Part shown: in pieces, positions 33,436-54,766 of the stretch
Layout: the number at the start of each line of letters is the position of its first letter
How positions within the stretch are numbered: the first letter of the stretch is position 1
Assembly (NCBI GenBank): GCA_902729315.2
Contig: LR746273.1
Location: 2,164,001 to 2,228,000 of the forward strand
Direction: 5' to 3'
Source: Spirodela intermedia
Taxonomy: Eukaryota > Streptophyta > Magnoliopsida > Alismatales > Araceae
DNA: 64,000 nucleotides
Translations under genes and position numbers: made by a program
The notes under the pieces: generated by a model
What the model was told of the DNA's origin: nothing
The model's database searches: none
Seen by the model: only the letters and a program-made list of their open reading frames with translations

Positions 33436-34206
33436 TCGCCGGTGACCTCGACTTCGCCGCCTCCCGTCACTGGGCCGGCGGCGATCCCGCTGATTGCTGG
33501 GTCAATAATCTATCTTTAATATTTGCAAAACTTACCTCTCCTATCAAGACATCAACCTCACATTGGTATCGACGATGGACTGTGTATGCTGTAAAATTAC
33601 CCCCATAAACAATTACAGGTCTATTAAATTCCCATATACGAATATGCTATAATTGACGGCTCATGACATTTATGGAAATTATGCTCCGATTGGCAGTTTA
33701 TAGTAAGTAACGCACATGATTGGTCCTCATAAATTGGATACGATAATTATTCCAGAACTTTGCCGATGTGGGTCCTATTAATTGCTTCATGAAATTCTGC
33801 TATGGAGTCCGATCATGTGGCTGATAAGAGAAAGTCGTGGGATATCTTCTATCTGATGACCCATAAGGAGAATGGGCGCAGGCAGGAAGAACAGAGGACC
33901 TGCAGGACTGGTTCTGTGCTTGTTCTTGATCTCCTTCTGTCTTCTTCCTTAAGACCCTCCTCCACACGGCAGGCGGACGACCAGGCAGGGCCCTGCCTGA
34001 GCTGCCGCCGTCGCTGGTGAAAGCGAACGCCAAAAGCGTCGCCTTTTGTTGTCACTAGCGGGGAGGCCCGAAGCAGCCCGTGAACTCTGTTCTTCCAACC
34101 ATGGCAGTTTTATCCCTCCGGTTCCAGGCCGGCGTCATCCGGGGCCGCGCGTCGTCACTTCAGATAAATGTTGCTGGAGAGGAGAAGATACCAGAGGGAG
34201 GAGGAG
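33436..34206. other. Gap between PPR gene and fucosidase
   Basis: AT-rich to about 33800, then mixed composition. It holds the 3' flank of the PPR gene and the upstream region of the fucosidase gene. Short open frames show no recognised family. An in-frame ATG at 34168 lies 13 codons before the chosen fucosidase start. Confidence 0.5.
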
Positions 34207-34751
34207 ATGGCGGGCGCCTCCTGGTTTTGGGTTCTTATCCTCGTGGAGCTCCTCCTGCGGCCGGGCATGGCCAAGCCGACGACGCCGCCGCTGCCGGTTC
34301 TCCCCTTGCCCACGGCGGCGCAGCTGAAATGGCAGCGGAGGGAGGTCATCATGTTCTTCCACTTCGGGATGAACACGTTCACCAACTCGGAGTGGGGGAC
34401 GGGGCGGGAGAGTCCCCGCCGCTTCGCCCCGGCGGCGCTCAACGCGAGCCAGTGGGTCGACGCAGCCGTGGGCGCCGGCGTCTCCCTCGTCATCCTCGTG
34501 GCTAAACATCACGATGGCTTCTGCCTCTGGCCATCCCGGCACACCAATCACTCCGTCGCCCGGAGCCCCTGGCGGGCTGGTGAGGGCGACGTCGTCGGCG
34601 ATCTCGCCGCCGCCGCAGCCGCCCGAGGCGTCGATGTGGGTCTGTATCTCTCCCCTTGGGACCTCCACGACAGACGCTACGGCCTTAATCGAGAGTACAA
34701 CGAGTTCTACTTGGCCCAACTCCAGGAGCTGCTCTCCAGGTTGACGAAGAA

Positions 34752-34810
<59 letters not shown>

Positions 34811-35874
34811 CGATCTATGTTGATTCTTGCACTGCAGGTACGGGAGAGTGGCGGAGATATGGTTCGACGGAGCGAAAGGGAAGAAGGGGAAGAAAATGAT
34901 GTACTACTTCGAGGACTGGTTCGCCATGACGAAGCAACTCCAACCCTCCATCAACATATTCTCTGATGCCGGGCCCGACATCAGGTGGGTCGGAGACGAG
35001 GCGGGCTACGCCGGAAGCACCTGCTGGTCTCCGATCAACCGCACCAGACTGAGAATCGGGGACGCTAACCTCGAAGCGTAAGCATCGATCCGTAGAGCCT
35101 CCTCTGTTTGACTTCCTGATACTCCTCCGGACGTCTCATTCAACTGCTTTCAGGTACCTGAACGGCGGAGACTCGGCGGGGACGGAGTGGGTTCCCCCGG
35201 AATGCGACGTTTCCATCCGCGACGGCTGGTTCTGGCACGAAGACGAGCGACCGAAGGAGCTGAACCAGCTCCTGGACGTGTACTACAAGTCTGTGGGGAG
35301 GAACTGCGTGCTCCTTCTCAACGTGCCGCCGAATACGACGGGGTTGGTGGCGGACGCCGACGTGAGGAGGCTGCGGGAATTCCGCGGCGCCGTCGACGCC
35401 ATCTTCACCTCCGACCTGGCCAAGGCCGCGGCGGCGAAGGCCAGCAGCCAGAGGGGCGGCAAGGACGGGCTCTTCGCGGCGAGGAACGTCCTCGACGGCG
35501 ACGACGGCACGTACTGGGCGGCGGAGGACGGCAGGGGAGGGGATGACGAGGAGGTCATCCACTGGATCCAGCTCGGAGAGATGAACGATTCAGTCGCCTT
35601 CAACGTGGTGAGGATCCAGGAGCCCATCGGGATGGGGCAGAGGATCACCCGACACGAGGTCCTCGCCGACGGCAGGGTGATCGTGCCGGATGGCACCACC
35701 GTCGGGCACAAGCGGCTGCACAGGCTGGCGCAGCCCGTGCGCGCGCGGCGGGTGAGGATACGCATCGTGGGGTCCCGCGGCCCGCCGCTGCTCTCCGCCG
35801 TGGGCCTCCATTACGACCCCTTTTGGAGCGGCCGGTGGGGGGAGTACGTCGCCACCCATTCCCACCCCTCCTAA
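34207..35874 (+). CDS. FUC1: Alpha-L-fucosidase, GH29 (FUC1 type)
   Basis: Exons 34207-34739, 34838-35077 and 35154-35874 join to 497 residues, normal for plant FUC1. The enzyme hydrolyses alpha-L-fucose from glycans; the Arabidopsis counterpart (At2g28100) acts on alpha-1,3/1,4-linked fucose. A signal peptide (WFWVLILVELLL) supports the ATG at 34207 rather than the in-frame one at 34168, which would put a charged stretch first. GH29 motifs: VIMFFHFGMNTFTNSEWGTG near 48, AKHHDGFCLWPS with HHDGF at 101-105, GLYLSPWD, and EIWFDG with the presumed nucleophile Asp188. YYKSVGRNCVLLLNVPPN follows, then a C-terminal beta-sandwich resembling an F5/8-type carbohydrate-binding fold. The first intron is only 98 bp and mostly (CT)n-(ATCT)n. 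Confidence 0.94.
34754..34810. repeat. Compound (TC)n-(ATCT)n microsatellite forming FUC1 intron 1
   Basis: About 39 bp of pure TC repeat followed by about 18 bp of ATCT repeat, all inside the 98-bp intron 34740-34837. The repeat supplies the intron's pyrimidine-rich body, and only short unique ends remain. Confidence 0.95.
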
Positions 35875-36709
35875 CCCCCTCGCCGCTAGAGGACGCCATG
35901 CCATCTTCAGGCGGCACCGCCCGTTGCGGCCTGAGTCGGCCACTCGTCGTCTTTCCCCCTGTAGTGCTCCATCGGTGAGAACTGCCAGCGATTCTTCCTA
36001 CCTTTCCCCTGCGGCCATGATGGTCTCCTCCGTGCAACCCTTCTGCTTTGACCAGAAGGTATAATAAAATAGGCACATCTGCCTCAATAGGTGCTAACTA
36101 TTATTATTACAACAACTTTTGCTACATTAATCTTGATGACTCAAAAGCATGGTTTCATACATGGTTTCTATTTTTTTATAGCCTGTGCTACGTCAGCTGG
36201 GGATTTATTCACGTAATTATTATAATTAACTTGATACGCAATTAAGATTAATATTCATAAAAAAATATTTTAAAAATTATTTGAGTAGGCATGTCTATTT
36301 TTAAAATGAAATAATATTTTATGAAAAGGAAAAAATTAATTAATATGATATTTGGGGAGATAAGAGAGCCAAGTAAAAAAAACAAAAACAGTTTATCTGA
36401 AAAAGAGATTATTAATAACATTTTCCGTCGTCGTCATGGGGAGTCGTACTCAAGGACGGCGGTGGTGAAGTTGTAATTTTCAACCCACCGGGGGGTTTTC
36501 TTCTGTGTGATCCTCCTCTCTTTGTCAGGCGGTCTTCTCGGCGAGTACGGCTTGGCGATGCTGTACATAGTGAGGCGGAAGACCTCCGGCGAGATGCGTC
36601 CGAACGGCGGCGTCCTGGCGCTCCACCGTGATCACTCGCCGGCGAAAGTGCCCATTTCTGATCGATGAGGCCGTGAAATCCCTCTTAACGACTCCGATTT
36701 CATGGTGGA
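35875..36709. other. Gap between fucosidase and AAA ATPase genes
   Basis: GC-rich 3' flank of the fucosidase gene to about 36060, AT-rich to 36420, then a GC-rich leader before the AAA ATPase start. A 36-codon open frame with its own ATG (36558-36668) lies in this leader and could be an upstream ORF. It has no recognisable motif. Confidence 0.45.
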
Positions 36710-45097
<8,388 letters not shown>

Positions 45098-45615
45098 GGC
45101 AATCACTGAGCCTGGAGTTGATCCATTTCATGCACAGACTTTGATGCAGGACATGAACCAGCCTCTGTACCAGCTCAAGAAATCTGTGAGGCCATACCAC
45201 TTTTTTCCTTTTTATTGATTAGTTCCTATTTGAAAGAAGCTCAGATCTCTGGTTTGGCAAGTTATCCCAATCTTGTACATAATATCTCTGTATCTTATCG
45301 AAAATATCATCATTCCATGCCTTCTTCGTGACTAAGATATTGGAAAACATGTATATTGCTGACAAACCCCCACCCTGTGCCCAAAACCCTAGAGTGCATC
45401 TGAGCCAAATTCCATCAAAAGATGAGCAATTCCATGGTACTGAGGGGATAAAATCAGAAACGAATTAGGGTAACTATATCTCAATTGTCCATGTTTATCG
45501 TACCCATACTCAGAGACGAGTGGCCACTCTACTCAGAGAGAGAGAGAGAGAGAGAGAGGACGCATTAGGGTTTCGGTCTTGCCCCACGAATTTGCCGGAC
45601 AAAAGCTTCCTTCTT
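45098..45615. other. Gap between convergent AAA ATPase and ARM-like genes
   Basis: This 518 bp contains both 3' flanks and a (GA)n run at about 45535-45559. No gene seen. Confidence 0.6.
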
Positions 45616-45948
45616 TCAGAGCCTGGAATGGGCATCAAATAGCCCGTTCTTTAAAGCTCCGGAAGCTTGTCTGAGGGTGGCAGCCTCCGTCTGAGAGGAA
45701 ATGTAGGAGAGGGACTGCACCCATGAGACCAGCGTCGGCTTTCTTGTCACGTCGTCCGACTCCGCAACGAGGGCGTGAAGCTCGCCGAGTATGGTGTTCC
45801 GGCCCTCCGCCGGGAGCCGGCCGACGAACCAAGCCAACTGTTTCAGCAGGTACGGCAGCACCTGTTCAAGAGGAATTAAGAAAGCTCTCAAACCCTAGAG
45901 GGAAAGAAAAACCAGAGAGGAACAATTGAACAGATTCAGCACTTCAAG

Positions 45949-45991
<43 letters not shown>

Positions 45992-48640
45992 TTCTTCCCC
46001 CAAGAAACTAATATTATTGAATAATGCAATGTTTTCTTCATGCTCTCAGTCCCTTCTTTGGGTATTTTGGCTTGCTCTATCCAATTCTGGTTACTTTCCA
46101 ATTACATATGAGAAGAAATTGACTAGATGAATACCCAAACTCATAAGATAATCATACCTGAATATCAACAATGGTGACTAGTCGCAGAAGCAAATCCAAT
46201 ACCTTCTTGCAGGGTTCTGAATCTCCTTGCCAGTTCTTCCAAAGATCCTCTTCTTCGGCCATGGCCCTGCCGCAGAGACTGGATGCTTTCTCCATGAGAG
46301 TGCTGATGCAGTGGAATATGGCTGGGCTACCGGCAGGAAGATGCCTAACCAGAGCTACTACCCCAGAAGCCATCCCCTCAAACGGTGTTCTCTCAGGATA
46401 AGCCTTCATATAGAGTCAGAAAAGAAAAATAAATAAAAATAAAAATTAGGGTTTAAGCTTTAAGGGTTGCGGTCGAGTGTACCTCTAAAGACCTTTGCAT
46501 GTAGTAGAAAACAAGCTTCTCCTTCAAACCCAGATCATCATCCTCATCAGAATCTATTCCAGAAGTGACAAATGCCGAAAAGACAGAGTGCGAGGACCGG
46601 GCCACCTTCTCCAGATTGTGGTGCATGTATCTGCGGCTCAAGCTAAGGGTCAACCCCACCCAGGGGAGAAATATGTGAGAAAAAAGGGAGAAAATTAAGA
46701 AATCAGATATATTTTCGTTCCACGTCGGCGAGGATACAAGAACATGGTCGGCGCGACTGTCTTCACAAATATATCCCCCGGAATGCGGCTGATGCAGGTG
46801 GGGATGACCCGGAGATAGAACAGCACTCGGGCAGTCTGAACCTCATCTTCTGCCCAGTTGTATCTCACCCCCGCGGGGAGGTCAGACCCTTTAGAACACC
46901 ATTTTTTAAGCTGTCAATCCGAATGAGATGCTGATCATTGAGAGAACCCACGTCAAGAAGAATCGATGGCGCACCTGGCAGGTTGGTCAACTCGGAGTAG
47001 GGGGGCATTGAGGCGATGAATGAGGTGCAGGCCGCGGGATCTTCCTGGACGGCAAGAACAGCCCCCCGGACGGCGTCTGTGTACTCCGACAGGCGAATTC
47101 GCCGCAGATACTCGATGCAGGAAAAGGAAACTAAGACCCTGACAGAAAATTCTGAGTGGACCCCGTGGGGGAGCTTTGAAGTCAACTTCTTCTTCGTTGC
47201 TTCCGCGGAGAAGAGCACCACCATGAGGAAGAAAGCTTCGGCGATCTCATCCAGAGCGCTGCCCAGTTCCCCACCTCGAAGTTGGAATGAGACCGAGCGG
47301 TGACTCCTGTAGAACTCTTCACAGTAGCTCCAGATTTGGTCTTCCACCGCCTTCTGAGTTGCCTCGTCGGCGGCGGAGTACATATTGCAAAGTACCCCGG
47401 AGACGGCGCCGGCCTCCTTGAAGAGGACGCCGCCCACATGAGCTTTCACCTGGTCGAGAGTGAGCTCGGTGGCGTCTGTGTTTCTCCTCTGCAGGATCCT
47501 TCCGAAGAAGAAGAGCAGAGGGAAGACCTCGCTGAGAAGGGCCGAGCAGACGCATTTAAGCACAGAAGCATGGAAGCTGAATGGGCCGCATCGAGCTAGG
47601 CCAATGGCGGTGCACTGGAGAAGAAGATGGCCTTCAGGGTCGTCGCCCGAGATGGATTCATCGGCCGTTCTGGAGATCAGATGATCGGCGACGGCGGCAA
47701 TGGAGCCTTCGATCGAATTCTTCAATGGAGGAGTTAGCTTGAGCTTGCTGTTGGGCGAGGCCCGACGGAAAGCCCTCAGGATACCGGCGGAGGCCATGAT
47801 AACAGCAAACCCAGGGAACTTGCCGGGATCCAGATTCTCGGCGAAGAATCCACAGAGGGATTCGATCTTGCCCATCGAGCTCGAAGTGATAAAACCGGCG
47901 ACCACCCATTCAAGCAAGCTCAAGATCATGAGACCATGGAGGAGGCTAGCGCGAGGCCCGCCAGCCACAGACCAAATACCCATCAAGGAAGCCGTGATTC
48001 TGCCGGCGTAGTCCCCGGCGACGGCCCCGCCGAGGGCATATCCGATCCCTGCGAGGACCTCTGGAACGAGCCCCTCGGTTAGTCCGCCGCCCATAGCCAG
48101 GTCTTCTTGCAGGAGACGGCAGAGGAGCTCCAGGCAGGACCGCCGAGATTCTTCGGCGATGGCGGGGGACGCCGATAGGGCCCCCAGCAGGAGGACGGCA
48201 TGAGCGGGGAAGGGCTCCCCTGGAAGGGAGACGACGAGGCGAGAGAGGATGGAGACGGCGGACTGGAGCAGGGAAGGGGACGGCCTGGTGGACTTCCTAG
48301 CCCATATGTACAGGAGGCGGAAGATGGCCGGAATTGACTGCGGCGGGGGAGGAGGAGAGGGGGAGGAGAGGATGGAGAGCAGGAGCTTCACCTGGGGGTC
48401 TGCAACGTGGAGAGAGGCCCGGGAGTCGACGAGGGTCTGGAGGGCGCTGAGGCAGCGGCTGTGGAGCTCGCCCGATTCCGGCGGCGGAGCGGCGGAGGCC
48501 ACCTCTCTGAGGATAGCCCATGCGTGGAGGATGCTCCGGCCTGTGGAGGAAGTATGGGACGCCGGCGGTGGCTCGCCGCCGGCGCCGCCCCCGCTGCAGC
48601 TTCGCAGCCAGTCTTCGAGGAACGGGGTCTGCGATTGCAT
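45616..48640 (-). CDS. Conserved ARM-like protein of unknown function (At1g73970 type)
   Basis: Five exons on the minus strand, 48640-46975, 46888-46738, 46630-46483, 46403-46158 and 45861-45616, join in frame to 818 residues. A codon upstream in frame is GTG, so the ATG at 48640 is used. The whole protein is a string of hydrophobic helices typical of an armadillo/HEAT solenoid, with no signal peptide. It matches the plant family of Arabidopsis At1g73970 through conserved blocks: PFLEDWLRSCSG, HVADPQVKLLLSIL, LVPEVLAGIGYALGG, GLMILSLLEWVVAGF, ARVLFYLRVIPTCISRI, EKLVFYYMQRSLE, TPFEGMASGVVALVRHLPAG and LVAESDDVTRKPTLVSWVQSL. I know of no assigned biochemical function. The first exon border (LTNLP/GSDLPAG) rests on phase and homology; the acceptor TTCTAAAG is slightly unusual. 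Confidence 0.87.
45952..45988. repeat. (AT)n microsatellite in intron 4 of the ARM-like gene
   Basis: A pure TA/AT run of about 37 bases, entirely intronic. Confidence 0.95.
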
Positions 48641-49210
48641 CACAGCGAGGACCCGACTGCTAGGTCAAGACCGATCACAGCGAACCTCCCTCCTGCCGAT
48701 AAAATTCAGCCCGAGGACGCCATCTCCCTCGCTCAGAATTCCCCCCTCTGCTACTAAATCTTTCTCACTATGGGAGAAGTTGGACAAGATGACGGCCTCC
48801 CCATACCCGACGTCCTGGTGGCCCGTCTGGCCCGTCCACTATATGCAGTATCCGAGAGAGAGAGAGATCTGATGCGACCCATTAACAGGACGAGTGATTC
48901 AAAACGATTAGAGATCAGATTCATCCTCCGCACGGGAGAGAATTCTTTCTCGTTTTCAGGAAGAACAGGTGATGATCAGGAGGATATTTGCCTTAAATGT
49001 ATAACTTGTTGTTCACATAAAATATGGAATAACAGAATTGATGAACGCACATAACATTGAGAAAATGGTAGAAAAACCCACAAAGCTTAAGATTTGTTGT
49101 CGAGTTCTAAGAGAAATCCTACTGATGGAGAAACTAGATGGTACAGTATACTCGGATTTCCATGTCCTCAAAACTGTGGCTTGTGTTGTTGCTCTCCACA
49201 AGCTGACGCA
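48641..49210. other. Upstream of ARM-like gene and 3' flank of RH7
   Basis: This 570 bp holds the ARM-like promoter side and RH7 3' side. A short GA run sits near 48855-48868. No further gene is supported. Confidence 0.5.
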
Positions 49211-52200
49211 CTACCTCCTATTGAATCTGCCGCCACCGCTACCGCCACCGCCTCCTCCACCCCTCCTACCGAAGCCGCCGCCTTTGCCGCCAGAGAATCT
49301 ATTGCCTCCGAATCGGCCCCTGCCCCCAAAGCCGCCCCTCGGTTGCTCCTTCTCTTGCAAGGGAGGCAGCTCCTTCGGTATCTCAATTTCCACCATGCTC
49401 GCATTCTCCTGGCCTGCATGACAAGAACAACATCAAGAATCCATTTACATCACAGGAAGCCCCCTAGAGAGAGAAAGAGAGAGAGAGAGAGAGGGGGAGG
49501 GATTGTACCAGCAATGAACAACTCCACGTCTTCATCAGGTACATCAAAGACGGCAGCCATTCCGTCAGCCGTAAGAGAGACGTCCCTCACACCCGCCATC
49601 TTCTCATCAGGGATGAACCTTCTCAAGGCGCTATAAGCGAACCTGAGACGGCATCAAGGAGGAACAAAGATTAGCCAGAAACGTGAAACGGGTTTGACCA
49701 TCCAAACAAAACGGGAAGATCTCAATAAAATCGGCAAGTCTTTCTGTGTGATCTTGGGAGAGCTGGGGTTGACCTGACAGCAAACTCAAACAAAGCCCAA
49801 CTTTAAGTAAACGGTGACCAAAATGGCCTGATCGAACGAAATGTAAACCACCAAAAATAAATTAGCATTTTGACCTCTAGCCCATACATTACATACGAGA
49901 GACAGAGGATAAACACATTACCGTTTATATTAAACCAGCCGAACAAATTCATCATGCACAATAAACATAGGCTGGTTCATATTATATTATATCATAAGAA
50001 TTCTTAAATTGCAAAGGATTGGGTAGAGTAGTATTGCAGTTCTTACGATGGTGAAAACATGGGCTTTCCCATCCGAAGGAGCAAGGTCACGTAATTATCT
50101 TTTGAAGATAAAAGTGATCTCTTCCTTATATCAGTGAATCCCTGCAAAAGCCATCAGACAACATTTAAGAAAATGAGTAGATTATAAAAATATTCAACTG
50201 CTTCCATGAACATGGGCAAGAACTTACAGCGGCCTTGGCAAGAGCTTTTGCGAGTATATCTACTGCTGATAGACCTGAAGTGCTTAGGAGCTGCTCAGCA
50301 CGTGATCGGAAGATGGGAATGACACTGCATACCAAGAAATTCATCATTCGTGGAAAATAAAAAATTCTCTCCATCCATGATCCAAATGGGTCAGGATCTC
50401 TATCCCTCTGGGGTCAACTGGACCGTAGACATAAAAAAAGCTAAGTAATTTGGGTTGTTCCTCAAATAATTGTTCTTTTATACAGAAAGAATGTACAAAA
50501 CCACATAAAAGAGTCCATAATACGGAAAAAAACCAATTGTTTATAAGAGACCGAATGAAGAAAAAGAGGCGATCAAAATAGTTGTCATCTTCTCCGGCCG
50601 TACCTGTCGGATATGTTTGAGATAGCATCGGCTGCTTCAGAGCCAACTGTCTCTGCAACTTCAGCTGGTTGGGGAGCTGATATTCGCTCAAATTTGACAC
50701 CAGATTCCCTCTCTATTCTCGAGATATTATGCGAGTATCTTGGTTCATACAACAGAATGGCAACTCCCGAATTGCCTGGCAATGGGAACATTCGATCAGT
50801 CGGGGGAAGTATGACCAGATGATGGTTGAGTCGATTAAATATGCAATGATAAGACCATACCAGCTCTCCCAGTGCGCCCTGATCGGTGAATGTAAGCTTC
50901 AACATCTCTGGGAGGCTCACACTGAAATAAGAAACGTCATGAAGTCGTATTTAGAAACTCGATATCATTCAATTTGATGGAGTATAATAGTACGAAATAT
51001 ATGAGAGCACAGAGGTTTCTCCCAAGGGAAAACAGTAACCTGGATGATCAATTGGACGTCATTAATGTCCAGCCCACGAGCAGCAACATTCGTCGCCACC
51101 AGCACCAAGAAACTGCCTGATCTGAATGCAGCAAGTATGACCTGAGAGAGATCCACAAAAAAAGAGGGCAAATTATCTCTCATATATTGGCACCCAGGTT
51201 TCAAATTTTCAATTGTATGCTCATTATCCTCGCTCTTCTCACCTCACGTTGAGCCTGTACGACGTCTCCATGCAAAGCTCGTGCGCCAGGCAACACCCCA
51301 GCGAGTTCAGAAGCTGAATCTTTCGTCTCAGTGAATATGATCGTCCGACCTCCCCTGAATAAAAAAAATCCCCATATCAGAATCATTCAGGGACAGTGAG
51401 AAAGAAGACAAAAAATATATGATAATAGTCGGAAGAAAATAAGCAAACCGGCTATAACAACGAATAACATCTGGGATGAGCTGGTTCCGAGCGACACGTG
51501 TGCAGGGGAGAACGAGATGTCTAACATTGGCGCTAGCTTTCATTTTCTCGTTGCCAACAAGATCTGCAGTTCTTTTCGTCGGTTTCAAAAACCTGGTGGA
51601 TATCTGGACGACGATAAATAAATTTCAAATTTGAATCAGAACATAGGGTGAAAACAAGGCATTTATGAATAATAAATGCATGATAAGATGATTTAACAGC
51701 TGACCTTCTTCACCCATTCAGGCAATGTGGCGCTGAAGAGAAGCGTCTGGACTTTATTCACATCCTCGACCTTTCCTGTAAAGCCAAGACAGATAATAAA
51801 ATTCTTGAGATTATATTTTGGAGAGTATGAAAACATCAATGATTTAGGCAACATGATCTGTCGTAGCCATCATGAAAGGTTATGACATACACCACCGAGG
51901 TTCAGTCTAGAGCTAGACAATAAGTAATAAAATCTCAGTGAATACTTAATCTTTAACCGGATGAAGCCAGTGAATATCCACTGCTGACATTCCAAAAATG
52001 ACGACTAAAGCACAAGTAGAATGCATCTATCCCAAAAATATTGGCATTATGAATAAGAGAAAATGGAAACTTCTTTAGAATTTGTAGCTCTTTTAACACC
52101 AGGAATCAACAAAATATATCCTGAGACTGGCATGATTTTATCGTGCCTGGTTAGCCCCATAAGAAACACCGTTTCGGCAGCTCTAGTGACTGCTTAGTTC

Positions 52201-54766
52201 TTAACTTCAATGAAACATACAATACATTGTTCAATGATATCATAACAATCAAACACTATTCTTTGTTTTTCGATACATTCCGTACAATGCAGATATGAAA
52301 ATACAGAAATATAATACTCTATTTGCCTTCCACTGAATTGCAGACAATATCCATTTCGATAGAAGTGTAGGTAAAATGTGATACTAGAGTATGAAGGGAA
52401 AAATAAAGGAAAAAGTAAGCAGAAAACTCCAACATCTTCAGCACTGTTCGAAACACATTCAAACAATTCCAAGTTGTTTTACTTGAGTTACCAAGGTAAC
52501 CACGTACCGAGGATAAGTTCAACGTCGTCGACGAAACCCATGTTCAGCATTTCATCAGCCTCATCAAGAACACGGAATTTTAGTGCCTTCAGGTCTAAAG
52601 TCTTTCTCTCGATATGGTCCTATACAAGATGAATGTCAAAATGAATACGGATCAATCGAAAAGCTTTCACTTACACCAAGACGGGCACCAATATTAAATG
52701 ACTTAAAGAAGTGGAACAGAGTCATTTGTCATTACCTTAACACGGCCTGGTGTTCCAACAACTATGTCTACTCCTCGTCTCAAAGCCATCTCCTGAGCAC
52801 GGTAAGGGGATCCACCATACAAGCAGCAAGCAGATAATCCAATTGCCCGACCATAAACTTCGAAATCCGAATATACCTAATATAAGATTAAGTTGCAGGT
52901 TGCATTAAGAGAAGAACATATTCTGGGCATTCAAAGTACGCATAGCACACGCATCCTAGTATACCTGATTTGCTAGTTCTCTTGTAGGCAAGAGTACGAG
53001 GACACTTGGTGTTCTTCCATATCCCATTTTCCCCGATTCCTTGTTCTGGCCATTTATCAGCGACTCCAAGATGGGCAGCACAAAAGCCAAAGTTTTACCC
53101 TAAAATCAAAAACATACTCGCAATCAAGGACCCACCAAAGAGATACAAGAAATGGTATCTATGAGCCGCAATTGAAAAACTTAACGAGCATCAGCGTAGG
53201 CAGGAGCTGACAGGTATTCATGATGGGCATCAATCAGTAAGAACTGGAAAAGTTGCAAAGCTTACATATTTTAAAGTACCATTTCAAATTAATGCATCAA
53301 TTAAGCGCAAAGTCGACAAAGGAAGCAGCTATACGACTCCAATAAATTATCTAACAAACCAGCAGCCTCACGTCCTTATGATTTACACCACAAAAACTAC
53401 AGATACATTTAATGCCCGTGCTCATATTTCAGGTACAAAGTGTATCCCTAGATTCATCGTAGAATGCTTATCATTAAATGATCTTAGCATCTACTGGGGT
53501 AAGCATACGTACGGCCAGAAATTTGAAGGTCAGATAGATGGAAGATAAGAGTATGATGTTGCATAATGTAATGAAAGATGAAAGAGCTACAAAAAATAGG
53601 AGAGTTACACATTTTGATTAGCTTTCAACATAACGGTTCATTTTCTAGTTGTCAGACTTATTTTACAATATTTAGCATGGAGTTTTCAGCCATTGAAATG
53701 TAACAATCACCGGTTATTATTGTTATTAACGTGAAATTATCATACTGACGAAGAAAACTTTCAAAAAACGAAAATCATCACGCATTCATCTTACACGATG
53801 AAGGAAACTAATGACATGGTGAAGATGAATCATTCCACTAAATATATACATATATACATATATGGATATGCAAAGACCGGATTTAGTTTCAGTTATCTAA
53901 ACCAGAGAGTTCCAACGCCAAGTCCAATCCATCCTTGAGTAAAGGTTTTAATAGAGCCTCGCCCACAAAGCTATTGTCTAATTTGTCTCTACGCAGTCTC
54001 ACAGAACCTTAAACGAGATTAAAAAAGCTGAATAATCGAGATTTTTTCCTTCCTTTACTGTACATAGATTTACTGTATTTGCATACTTCGTCTCTTTCTG
54101 ATTTGTCCGTAACGTGTATGAGCGTCGGCCATCCTTTCATGGGGTGAGGACTAAACATCAAAAAGATATCAGCGCGTGAGAAAGAGATTGTACCTGGCCA
54201 GTGCGTGCCCTGCCGACCAAATCAGACCCGTCCAGAATAAGGTCAAAAGTCATGGCCTGGATCGGGAATAGTGACTGGATCCCCTTGGACTTCAAAGCCG
54301 CCCGGAGAGGCTCCGAGATTCTAAAATTCGACACTGCGTTCGGATCAGCAGGAACTTGTTCATCGGCGCCGTCAGATGAGGCGAGCTCCCCGTTTTCCTT
54401 CCCATCAATCTTCTGTCTCTTCACAGGAAGTCCATTGGAGACGGCGGCTGGCCCTCCATTGGCTATTTTTTGGGCACTCTTCTTGTCACCCTCATCGTCT
54501 GAGGCCTTCCTCTTCTTCTCTTTCACGCTACTATTATCATCTGAACCAGCCTTCTTCTTCTTTTTCTTCTCCAACAAGGCAGCGCCCTCGGGAGCTCCAT
54601 CATCAGCCTCGACCTTCTTGCTCTTCTTCTTCTTTTTCTCCACAGAGTCGAGCACATCTCCCAGTACCGGCGCTGCCTCGGCGTCGGCCTTCTTCATCTT
54701 CTTACTCTTCGTCTTCTCACCCAGGGACTCCGGGGAGAGGGGGACTGCGATGGCGAGCGCAGGCAT
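49211..54766 (-). CDS. RH7: DEAD-box ATP-dependent RNA helicase 7 (PRH75 type)
   Basis: Fourteen exons on the minus strand: 54766-54194, 53099-52965, 52876-52736, 52619-52508, 51775-51705, 51603-51449, 51354-51243, 51141-51040, 50921-50861, 50775-50604, 50324-50228, 50141-50047, 49642-49509 and 49413-49211, giving 720 residues. The protein unwinds RNA; plant RH7/PRH75 is nucleolar or nuclear and linked to rRNA processing. A Lys-rich N-terminus ([20 protein letters not shown]) precedes the helicase core: Q motif FPIQAMTF, motif I ARTGQGKT (split by intron 1; GKT at 192-194), PTRELA, TPGR, DEAD at 302-305, SAT at 335-337, IIFTETK, ARGLDI and [10 protein letters not shown] at 479-488. A GUCT domain ([33 protein letters not shown]) follows. 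The end is a Gly/Arg RGG tail. All helicase motifs are intact. Confidence 0.95.

Noticed and set aside
48249-48872. 207-codon plus-strand frame
   Set aside because: Antisense shadow of exon 1 of the ARM-like gene.
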